Positions 1 to 5,780 of a DNA stretch of 8,095 nucleotides are shown here, in pieces. The position numbers and the translations under genes were made by a program. Every line of letters begins with the position of its first letter. Position 1 is the stretch's first letter. The DNA comes from Actinomycetota bacterium (GTDB taxonomy: Bacteria; Actinomycetota; Thermoleophilia; Gaiellales; Gaiellaceae): positions 1-8,095 of the forward strand of contig VAYE01000111.1 of NCBI GenBank assembly GCA_005883235.1. Direction: 5' to 3'. The notes beneath the pieces were generated by a model. The model ran no database searches. It saw nothing but the letters and a program-made list of their open reading frames with translations, and had not been told where the DNA came from.

Positions 1-1
1 C

Positions 2-415
2 ACGAGAGGCGCCCTCGAGCACGTCGGCCTGCTGAACGAGCGGCTGTTCCAGATCGCCGACCTCGAGCTCTGGGCGCGGATCATGGCCAGCTGCCGCGTC
101 GGCTTCGTCGACCACGTCCTCTCGGTGTACCGGCACCACGGCGAGTCGGGAACGGCGCGGAACGCGCGCGTGCAGCGCGATTGGTTCGACCAGCCCTGGC
201 TCCTCGAGGGGCTCCTGGCGATCCCCGACCTGACGCCCGACGAGCGGTCGCGGCTGGTGGCCCTCCGGCGGTCGGCGCTCCGCCGCGCCGCCAGGCACCA
301 GCTGGGGCGCCTGGCGAGGGGCCGGCCCACGGCCGAGCTCCCGCGCTACGTCGCCTTCCGGACCCGAGCCTCCCTCGGCAAGGCGCCGCTCCTCGCGCCC
401 GCGCTCGTCAGCTAG
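2..415 (+). CDS. Family 2 glycosyltransferase, C-terminal part (5' end outside window)
   Basis: The last 137 residues of a probable GT2-type (GT-A fold) glycosyltransferase, which would transfer a sugar from a nucleotide-sugar donor to a glycan at the cytoplasmic face of the membrane. The frame is open from base 2 and ends at TAG 413-415. Visible near the N-terminus is the pattern G-x-L-x-E-x-L-F followed by A-D-L-E-L-W-A-R (about residues 9-25), which corresponds to the acceptor-side 'ED' region of GT2 enzymes. It is followed by G-F-V-D and S-V-Y-R-H-H-G (about 34-47), the usual end of the GT-A core ('YR.H..S'). The remaining 85 or so residues are an Arg/Leu-rich helical tail without a clear membrane segment. 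The DxD motif and nucleotide-binding half lie outside the window. It converges on the RmlC-type gene with an 8-base overlap of coding ends. Donor and acceptor cannot be told; use of the sugar made by the neighbouring operon is inference. Confidence 0.8.
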   Translation, partial: TRGALEHVGLLNERLFQIADLELWARIMASCRVGFVDHVLSVYRHHGESGTARNARVQRDWFDQPWLLEGLLAIPDLTPDERSRLVALRRSALRRAARHQLGRLARGRPTAELPRYVAFRTRASLGKAPLLAPALVS

Positions 416-947
416 ACAGATCCGGCCAGGCCTCGTCCTTCGCCGAGATCACGCGCCCTCCGGCTGGAGGATCGGGCCACTCGATCGCGAGGCGCGGGTC
501 GTTCCAGCGCAGGCCGCTCGCGCTGTCGGGCGCGTACCGGACCGACATCTTGTACCAGACCTCCGTCGCGTCGACGAGCGTTTGGTAGCCGTGCGCGAAG
601 CCCTCGGGAACGTAGAGCGTCCGCCGGTTCTCTTCGCTGAGCTCGACGCCCAGCCACCGGAGGTACGTGTCCGAGTCGGGGCGGATGTCCACGACCACGT
701 CGTAGATCGCGCCCCGGGTGCAGCGGACGAGCTTCGTCTCGGCGTGGGGGGGACGCTGGAAGTGGAGGCCGCGGAGCGTCCCCGCCTTGTGGTTGAAGGC
801 GATGCTCGACTGCGAGACGCGCGCGTCGAGGCCTTCGGCCGCGAGGGCCTCGCCGTCCCAGACCCGCGCGAAGAAGCCCCGCTCGTCGGGGTGCGGCTCG
901 ACGTCGACGATGTAGACGCCCGGGAGAGCCGTCTCCGTGAGGATCAC
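408..947 (-). CDS. rfbC: RmlC-type dTDP-4-dehydrorhamnose 3,5-epimerase family protein
   Basis: A 179-residue cupin sugar epimerase, the normal length for the family. These enzymes invert C3 and/or C5 of 4-keto-6-deoxy nucleotide sugars in the cytoplasm. The catalytic set looks complete: R-G-L-H-F-Q places the base His at 62, E-V-W-Y-K gives Tyr132, and S-A-K-D-E gives Asp171, partner of the His in characterised RmlC enzymes. P-x-x-D-E-R-G-F-F (residues 18-26), F-N-x-K-x-G-T-L-R-G (51-60), V-P-E-G-F-A-H-G (113-120) and G-L-R-W-N-D-P (145-151) are standard family signatures. The start is GTG at 947, whose last bases form GTGA with the TGA (944-946) of the upstream epimerase; a GAGG lies at 955-952, four bases before it. 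It is the last gene of the operon. Because the operon starts with a cytidylyltransferase, the real substrate may be a CDP- rather than dTDP-sugar, and single 3- or 5-epimerisation cannot be separated from double. Confidence 0.9.
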   Translation of the reverse strand: MILTETALPGVYIVDVEPHPDERGFFARVWDGEALAAEGLDARVSQSSIAFNHKAGTLRGLHFQRPPHAETKLVRCTRGAIYDVVVDIRPDSDTYLRWLGVELSEENRRTLYVPEGFAHGYQTLVDATEVWYKMSVRYAPDSASGLRWNDPRLAIEWPDPPAGGRVISAKDEAWPDLSS

Positions 948-1978
948 GCGGCCTCGCGCCAGCGGAGGTCGGCGTCGAGCCGACCCTCGTCGAGCAGGCG
1001 CTGAAGCTGCTTGAGCCGCGTGTAGCGCGCCCCGTCGAAGTCGTCCCACGTGAGGCCGGCCGCACGGTAGGCGGCCGCGAGCTCCGCCGTTCCTCTCCTC
1101 GCGTCCCATTCCGGCTGGTGCTCGGGGAAGGCGCGCTCGAAGCGGTGGAAGTCGACGCGGTAGCTCCGCGGATCGGCGACTGCGCCTTCGGCGAGCTCGA
1201 CCTCGCACTCCGGTAGCTCCTCGTGGACGAGGGCCGCGAGGTCGCGGATCTGGTAGTTCTCGCTCGAGGCGCCGACGTTGAACGCCTGGGCGTGGATCGT
1301 CTCCCGCGGCGCCGCGAGCGCCCCGAGGACGGCGCGGCCGGCGTCTTGGACGTGGACGATCGGCCGCCAGGAGCTGCCGTCGGAGAGGAGCCGGATCCGG
1401 CCGGTCGTGAACGCCCAGCCGACGAGGTTGTTGAGGACGACGTCGAGCCGGAGGCGCGGCGAGACGCCGTATGCCGTCGCGTTGCGCAGCGAGACGGGGG
1501 AGAAGCCGGAGTCGGCGAGCCCGACCAGGCCCTCCTCGGAGCGCACCTTCGACTCCGCGTAGGGCGTGAGCGGGCGCAGCGGGGCGTCCTCGTCGAGCGC
1601 GTCGTCGCGGCCGGAGGCGCCGTACATGCTGCACGACGAAGAGAAGACGAAGCGCGCGACGCCCGCCTCCTTCGCGACGCGGGCGAGGTGCAGCGTGCCT
1701 TCGTAGTTCACGTCGTAGGTCCACGACGCGTTCATATCGCCGAGCGGGTCGTTCGAGAGCGCGGCAAGGTGGACGACGGCGTCGAAGCCGGCCAGGTCGG
1801 CCGGGGTCACGTCGCGGACGTCGAGGCGCAGCTCGTCTACCGGCGCAAGGTCGGAGCCGAAATCGCAGCCGCGGTAGAAGAACGTGTCGAGCCCGACGAC
1901 CTCGTGGCCCGCCTCGGCGACCATCGGCGCGACGACCGAGCCGATGTAGCCGTGATGGCCCGTGACGAGCACCTTCAC
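944..1978 (-). CDS. NAD-dependent sugar epimerase/dehydratase (extended SDR)
   Basis: A 344-residue extended short-chain dehydrogenase acting on a nucleotide sugar, as epimerase, 4-ketoreductase or dehydratase. The Rossmann motif G-H-H-G-Y-I-G is at residues 7-13, with Asp31 ending strand 2 (V-V-G-L-D), which suggests NAD. H-L-A-A-L-S is at 70-75, the catalytic Ser lies in S-S-S-C-S-M-Y-G (113-120), and the catalytic pair is Tyr140-xxx-Lys144 (P-Y-A-E-S-K). R-P-I-V-H-V-x-D (205-212) and F-N-V-G (233-236) are typical substrate-side motifs. The start is GTG 1978: a strong GAGGAG at 1989-1984 sits five bases upstream, and the GTG overlaps an upstream TGA (1977-1975) in GTGA style. The same frame stays open upstream to GTG 2875 through the damaged aminopeptidase-like gene, so automatic annotation may show one 643-residue fusion. 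The linker there (roughly 2047-1979) is low-complexity Arg/Pro-rich, so I treat the epimerase as a separate protein. The exact reaction is not resolved. Confidence 0.87.
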   Translation of the reverse strand: MKVLVTGHHGYIGSVVAPMVAEAGHEVVGLDTFFYRGCDFGSDLAPVDELRLDVRDVTPADLAGFDAVVHLAALSNDPLGDMNASWTYDVNYEGTLHLARVAKEAGVARFVFSSSCSMYGASGRDDALDEDAPLRPLTPYAESKVRSEEGLVGLADSGFSPVSLRNATAYGVSPRLRLDVVLNNLVGWAFTTGRIRLLSDGSSWRPIVHVQDAGRAVLGALAAPRETIHAQAFNVGASSENYQIRDLAALVHEELPECEVELAEGAVADPRSYRVDFHRFERAFPEHQPEWDARRGTAELAAAYRAAGLTWDDFDGARYTRLKQLQRLLDEGRLDADLRWREAA

Positions 1979-3056
1979 GACTGCTCCTCGAGGAGGTCGG
2001 CGTCGAGGAGCGCGGAAGCGGCGCTCGCCACGACCGCGAAGGGTAGGTCGGTACAGGCCGCGCCGGCCGAGCTGTGGCTCGCCGTAGGGATTGCGGGACG
2101 CATAGACGCGGTCGCGCTCGAGGACGTCGAGGATCTCGAGCGTCGCGGCGAGCGAGTCGCCGAGGCTCTCCGCGTCGATGAGGTCGAGGTCGTCCGCGGA
2201 CGAGTGGTACTCCGGGAAGAGCCCGTGCGGCGTCCGCGTGAGCGCGCCCACCGGCAGGTCGAAGCCGGGCGAGCAGAACTGCCGCTCGTCGCCGCCCCAC
2301 GGCACGAAGTCCTCGACCATCGAGCCCGGCCGGCCGCGCAGCACGTACGCGGCGGCGCGGTCGACCGCAGTCTCGCCGGCGCGGCTGCGCTTGTACCGCA
2401 GCGCGCCGGGGTCGCCGACGCAGGCGACGACGAGGCCGGCGCGGATGCGGTCGAGGTGCTCGAGGTTGCGGGAGAGCCAGGCGAGCGGCCCGAGCGTGCC
2501 CGGGCTGAAGAGCAGGCGGTGGGAGCGGCGCAGCCGGCGCTCGACGAGGCGCTTCCCGAGCACCGCCAGGAGCGCGATCCCCGACACGTTGTCGTTCGCG
2601 AGCGCCGGGTGGCAGACGTAGGTCGAGAGCAGCACCTCGTCCTCGGACTCGCCGGGGAGCAGCGCCTCCGCATAGGTGAGGTGGCCGTCCTCGAGCCGCG
2701 CGTCGACGCAGACCTCGTACTCCTCTTCCGGGCGGATCGCGCGCCGTTGCTCCTCGGTGACGCAGAAGCCCCACCTGTCGGCCCAGTACGCGGTCCGGTA
2801 GGGGATCCGGTTCGGGAACTCCGGCAGCGAGTAGAGCCGCTCGTCGAGCTCGGCCCCGGTGAGGGTCGTCCGCACCGGATGGCTGTAGCACGGCGAGCGG
2901 GACGAGCTCGCCGACGACGCGGAGGGTCTCCCGGACGCCGTCCCCGGTGAGGCTCCGCGGCAGCGGCATGAGCCGCCGCGCGAGGTCGAGGATCTCGGCG
3001 CCGGCGGCCACCGGGTCGAGCCCGGCGCTCAGCCCGCGAGAACGAGCTTCCTGCAT
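1975..3056 (-). pseudogene. DUF4910/COG4310 aminopeptidase-like gene broken by two frame-changing deletions
   Basis: Remains of a roughly 430-residue family with an M28-like zinc aminopeptidase fold, an inserted DUF2172 domain and a C-terminal winged helix. Three pieces lie in three frames. Piece 1 (3056 to about 2889) has the family start, S-L-T-G-D-G-V-R-E-T-L. Piece 2 (about 2887 to 2048) holds the core: I-P-Y-R-T-A-Y, C-H-P-A-L-A-N-D-N (presumed metal ligands His and Asp at 2611-2609 and 2593-2591), P-G-T-L-G, E-Y-H-S-S-A-D (His at 2206-2204) and G-E-P-Q-L-G-R-R-G-L-Y-R. Piece 3 (about 2049 to 1975) is the winged-helix end, L-P-F-A-V-V ending L-L-E-E-Q-S. From memory of homologues, the stretch ending near N-L-H-V-V (about 45 residues) is missing at gap 1, and the stretch around L-L-W-V-L-N-L-S-D-G (about 36 residues) at gap 2. 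The start ATG 3056 has GAGG at 3067-3064 and overlaps the deacetylase by 28 bases. All metal-site motifs survive, so decay looks recent, or the gaps are assembly artefacts. Confidence 0.75.
1984..1989 (-). promoter_or_regulatory. Ribosome binding site of the sugar epimerase
   Basis: GAGGAG on the minus strand lies five bases before GTG 1978. It supports an independent start for the epimerase instead of translation only as a fusion with the upstream open frame. Confidence 0.6.
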
Positions 3057-3688
3057 CGGAACGCCTCGGCGAAGCGGGTCGGCGAGTTCGCCTCCATCCC
3101 GCGCACGCGCGCGAGCGAGCGGAAGAGATCCTCGGTGAACCAGTGCTTGCCGCGCTGCGAGGGGAAGTGCTCGAGCAGGAGGTCGACCTTCCGCTGGAGG
3201 ACGTCGGGACCGAGCGGAACGTACACGTTCGGGGCGGCCAGGTCGGCGTCGTACTTCGGGATCTCGTACTCGAGGATGAGGTGGTCGCGGAAAGTGTTCC
3301 ACGTCAGCTCGGAGACGAGCCGGTGGTCCTGGTGCAGGTCGACCCCGACGTGCGTGAAGACGAGCTCCGGCGAGACCTCGTCCTTCAGGGCCTCGAAGCG
3401 GTCCTTCACCGCGCCGCCGAGGTAGGGGAAGAAGCCGTCCCGGAACGTCTCGAGCAGGACGCGCGGCGGCGTCGAGAGGCCGGAGAGGAACGCCTCCGCG
3501 CTCGCGCGTGCCTCCTCGCCCCGCGTGCCGTTCGCGCTCAGGACGAGCCACGTGACCTCGACGTCCGGCCGCCGCTCGGCGAGCGCGAGGAGCGTGCCTC
3601 CGCAGCCGATCTCGATGTCGTCGGCGTGGCAGCCGATCGCGAGCACGCGAGCGGGCCCGTGCTCCAGGTCGAGCGACGCGGTGAGCAT
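3029..3688 (-). CDS. PIG-L family (LmbE-like) metal-dependent deacetylase
   Basis: A 219-residue protein of the PIG-L/LmbE family, zinc hydrolases that remove N-acetyl or other acyl groups from amino sugars and related compounds (MshB, BshB and PIG-L are known members). The N-terminal metal motif is C-H-A-D-D at residues 20-24, a variant of the common P-H-P-D-D that keeps His21, Asp23 and Asp24. The second motif is L-H-Q-D-H-R, with His119, Asp121 and His122. G-C-G-G-T-L (28-33), L-S-A-N-G-T-R (50-56) and F-T-H-V-G-V-D-L (111-118) fit the fold. The start is ATG 3688, which shares its A with the upstream TGA (TGATG), so translation is probably coupled; I see no strong Shine-Dalgarno. It overlaps the next gene by 28 bases. 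Within a branched-sugar operon the substrate is plausibly an N-acylated sugar intermediate, but the sequence does not identify it. In clusters of this type I recall this gene travelling with the aminopeptidase-like gene that follows it. Confidence 0.88.
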   Translation of the reverse strand: MLTASLDLEHGPARVLAIGCHADDIEIGCGGTLLALAERRPDVEVTWLVLSANGTRGEEARASAEAFLSGLSTPPRVLLETFRDGFFPYLGGAVKDRFEALKDEVSPELVFTHVGVDLHQDHRLVSELTWNTFRDHLILEYEIPKYDADLAAPNVYVPLGPDVLQRKVDLLLEHFPSQRGKHWFTEDLFRSLARVRGMEANSPTRFAEAFRCRKLVLAG

Positions 3689-4494
3689 CAGCCGGTCGGC
3701 GTCGCGTCCTGCCGCTCGAGGCCGCGCGGGCTCGCCCACGGCGGCTCGCCCGACTCGAGCAGCGTCTCGAGGGTCTGCTTGTCCTTCAGGGTGTCCATCG
3801 GCGCCCAGAAGCCCTTGTACGGGTACGCGATCACCTTGTCCTCGGCGATCAGGCGGGGGAACGCGTGCCCGACGAGGTCCTCCCCGGGGCCGAGGTGGTC
3901 GAGGATCTCCCGCCGGAAGACGAAGAAGCCGCCGTTGATCCAGAGGTCGGCGTCGCCGACGTCGCGGATCGCCTCAACGCCGTTCCCGTCCCGCAGCGAC
4001 ACGACGTGGAACTGGTGCGTCGGCCGGACGCAGAGGAAGAGCGCCGTCTTGGCGCGCGCGGTGAGCGTGTCGATCATGTCGCGAAGCGGCGCGTCGGTGA
4101 GGCCGTCGCCGTACGTCGCGAGGAAGACCTCCTCGCCCTCGAGGTACGGCTCGACGGCCTTCAGCCGCTCCCCGATCGTCGAGTTGAGCCCCGTATTCAC
4201 GAAGGTCATCGACCAGTCGTGGGTGTCGCTGCCGAGGAGCTCGACCGTCTTGCCGCCGTCGCGGAGGACGAAGTCGTTCGTGAGCGCCTCGTTGTAGTCG
4301 AGGAAGTACTGCTTGATCACCTCGGCCTTGTAGCCGAGGCAGAGCACGAAGTCGCGGCAGCCGAAGCTCGAGTAGTACTTCATGATGTGCCACAGGATCG
4401 GCCGGTCGCCGAGCGGGATCATCGGCTTCGGCAGGCGCGTCGACTCCTCGCGCATCCGCAGGCCCAGGCCGCCGCAGAAGAGGACGACCTTCAC
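3688..4494 (-). CDS. rfbF: Glucose-1-phosphate cytidylyltransferase family protein (RfbF-type)
   Basis: A 268-residue sugar nucleotidyltransferase, expected to join CTP and glucose-1-phosphate into CDP-glucose and pyrophosphate in the cytoplasm. The nucleotide-binding loop runs from F-C-G-G-L-G-L-R-M-R (residues 6-15) to R-L-P-K-P-M-I-P-L-G (20-29). The metal-binding region is T-Y-G-D-G-L-T-D (127-134), with Asp130 the likely ligand. I-N-G-G-F-F-V-F (186-193) and G-F-W-A-P-M-D-T-L-K-D-K (228-239) are characteristic of the RfbF branch and not of RmlA or GalU. The last 20 residues or so, ending Q-D-A-T-P-T-G, form a short extra tail. The start is GTG 4494: it forms GTGA with the upstream stop (4491-4493), and GAGGT at 4505-4501 is six bases away. 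CDP-glucose normally feeds a 4,6-dehydratase (RfbG), which is absent from the window. Specificity for CTP over another NTP is by family resemblance only. Confidence 0.9.
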   Translation of the reverse strand: MKVVLFCGGLGLRMREESTRLPKPMIPLGDRPILWHIMKYYSSFGCRDFVLCLGYKAEVIKQYFLDYNEALTNDFVLRDGGKTVELLGSDTHDWSMTFVNTGLNSTIGERLKAVEPYLEGEEVFLATYGDGLTDAPLRDMIDTLTARAKTALFLCVRPTHQFHVVSLRDGNGVEAIRDVGDADLWINGGFFVFRREILDHLGPGEDLVGHAFPRLIAEDKVIAYPYKGFWAPMDTLKDKQTLETLLESGEPPWASPRGLERQDATPTG

Positions 4495-5750
4495 GGCAGC
4501 ACCTCGGGCTCGGGGATCGGGACGACGAGCCGGCCGCCCCAGTCGCGCACGTACTCGAGCTGCGCGGCGATCTCGCGCTTCAGGTTCCAGGGCAGGATCA
4601 GCACGTAGTCGGGCTTCGTCTCGGCGATCCGCTCCGGCGAATGGATCGGGATGTGCGTGCCGGGCAGGAAGCGGCCGTGCTTGAGCGGGTTGCGGTCCAC
4701 GGTGTAGTCGAGGAGATCGGTGCGGATCCCGCAGTAGTTGAGCAGCGTGTTCCCCTTGCCGGGAGCACCGTAGCCCGCGATGCGCCCGCCGTCGCGGCGC
4801 AGGCCGATCAGGAGCTCGAGCAGACGCCACTTCGTCTCGGCGACGCGCGCCCCGAAGCCCGCGTAGCCGGCGAGCTCGGCGTAGCCCGCGTCCCGCTCGG
4901 CCGCGAGCAGCGTCTCGACCGCCGGCTCCGGCGCGCCCTGCGGGTGCCGGACGAAGACGCGGAGCGAGCCTCCGTGCGAGGGCAGCTCCTCGACGTCGAA
5001 CACCTCGAGCTCGTGGCGGCCGAAGAGCTCGACGAGGGTGTGGAACGAGAAGTACGAGTAGTGCTCGTGGTAGATCGTGTCGAACTGGAGGCCCTCGACG
5101 AGGCGGACGAGGTGGGGGACCTCGATCGTCGCCGTCCCGCTCGGCGCGAGCAGGATCCGCATCCCCTCGACGAAGTCGTTCAGCGAGGGCACCTGCGCGA
5201 GCACGTTGTTCGCGACGATGAGGTCGGCGCGGCGGCCGCCGTCGGCGAGCTCTGACGCGAGCCGCGTGTCGAAGAACTCCACGAGCGTCTCGACCCCGCG
5301 CGCACGGGCCGCCTCGGCGACGTTCGCGGCCGGGTCGATCCCGAGCGACGGGATCCCGTGTGCGACGAAGTGCTGGAGCAGGTAGCCGTCGTTCGAGGCG
5401 AGCTCGACGACGAGGCTCTCTCCGTCGAGGCCGAGCCGGTCGGTCATCTGCTCCGCGTACGTGCGCGCGTGGTCGACCCAGCTCGTCGAGTAGGACGAGA
5501 AGTAGGCGTACTCGCGGAAGATCTCCGACGCGTCCACGTAGGCCTGGAGCTGCACGAGCAGGCACTCGCCGCAGACGAGCACGTGGAGCGGGTAGAACGG
5601 CTCCATCCCGTCGAGCTCGTCGGCGGCGAGGAAGCTCTCGCAGAGCGGCGACATGCCGAGGTCGACGAAGGTGTGCCGAAGCGCCGCACCGCAGAGCCGG
5701 CACGTCGGCGCCGAGGCCGCGTCGGCCTCGGCCGGAAGGGTGAGCCGCAC
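4491..5750 (-). CDS. SAM-dependent sugar C-methyltransferase (NovU/TylC3/TcaB9-type)
   Basis: A 419-residue three-part methyltransferase that adds a methyl branch to carbon next to the keto group of a 4-keto-deoxy nucleotide sugar. The N-terminal zinc module has Cys17-x2-Cys20 and Cys60-x2-Cys63. The central SAM-binding domain has V-E-L-A-S-N-D-G-Y-L-L (115-125) and G-I-D-P (137-140). The active-site segment is Y-H-E-H-Y-S-Y-F (227-234). The C-terminal domain has G-Y-G-A-P-G-K-G-N-T (326-335), D-R-N-P-L-K-H-G-R (352-360) and L-P-W-N (386-389), all family hallmarks. Using my recollection of TcaB9 numbering with a constant +5 offset, Tyr81, Tyr227, Glu229 and His230 match its catalytic residues, but His181 is replaced by Gln186. 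The start is GTG 5750, ten residues after the last plausible upstream sequence and 16 before the first zinc Cys; the Shine-Dalgarno is weak (GGAA). First gene of the operon, divergent from the SDR. A C3-methylated product is likely but unproven. Confidence 0.92.
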   Translation of the reverse strand: MRLTLPAEADAASAPTCRLCGAALRHTFVDLGMSPLCESFLAADELDGMEPFYPLHVLVCGECLLVQLQAYVDASEIFREYAYFSSYSTSWVDHARTYAEQMTDRLGLDGESLVVELASNDGYLLQHFVAHGIPSLGIDPAANVAEAARARGVETLVEFFDTRLASELADGGRRADLIVANNVLAQVPSLNDFVEGMRILLAPSGTATIEVPHLVRLVEGLQFDTIYHEHYSYFSFHTLVELFGRHELEVFDVEELPSHGGSLRVFVRHPQGAPEPAVETLLAAERDAGYAELAGYAGFGARVAETKWRLLELLIGLRRDGGRIAGYGAPGKGNTLLNYCGIRTDLLDYTVDRNPLKHGRFLPGTHIPIHSPERIAETKPDYVLILPWNLKREIAAQLEYVRDWGGRLVVPIPEPEVLP

Positions 5751-5780
5751 GGGTTCCAGGGTCTTAGTGTAGGCGGGGCG
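5751..5780. promoter_or_regulatory. Divergent promoter region with overlapping -10-like hexamers
   Basis: Only 30 bases separate the methyltransferase start (GTG 5750, minus) from the SDR start (ATG 5781, plus). TAGTGT at 5765-5770 (plus) and TACACT at 5771-5766 (minus) both match TAnnnT and almost coincide. The minus one would start transcripts around 5759, giving a leader of about nine bases; the plus one would start around 5777, giving an almost leaderless SDR mRNA. An AGG at 5771-5773, seven bases before ATG 5781, could instead be the SDR's Shine-Dalgarno if transcription starts further upstream. I find no convincing -35 elements, so these are candidates only. Confidence 0.35.

Noticed and set aside
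1984..2009. Short CGAGGAG direct repeats near the end of the broken gene
   Set aside because: They encode the Glu/Asp/Leu-rich winged-helix end and include the epimerase ribosome site; this is codon-level coincidence, not a repeat family.
2041..2891. Programmed +1 frameshifting as an explanation for the three-frame peptidase-like gene
   Set aside because: Frameshifting would restore the frame but not the roughly 80 conserved residues that appear to be missing at the two junctions, and no slippery or stop-codon context is evident.
1223..2950. A 575-codon open frame on the plus strand opposite the epimerase and peptidase-like genes
   Set aside because: Composition is dominated by R, A, E, V and G without any recognisable motif; it is the antisense shadow of well-supported genes.
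408..3551. A continuous 1047-codon open frame on the minus strand
   Set aside because: Only its last 179 codons (RmlC-type) and a stretch near 2889-3056 look like protein; the rest is Arg/Pro/Ala-rich out-of-frame sequence, as expected when GC-rich DNA lacks stop codons.
3143..4297. Plus-strand open frames opposite the deacetylase and cytidylyltransferase
   Set aside because: The minus-strand proteins carry full sets of family motifs; the plus-strand translations carry none.
5358..5780. An upstream extension of the SDR frame to about 5358
   Set aside because: It is antisense to the conserved N-terminal half of the methyltransferase; ATG 5781 gives the normal SDR N-terminus 11 residues before the TGGGRGVG loop.
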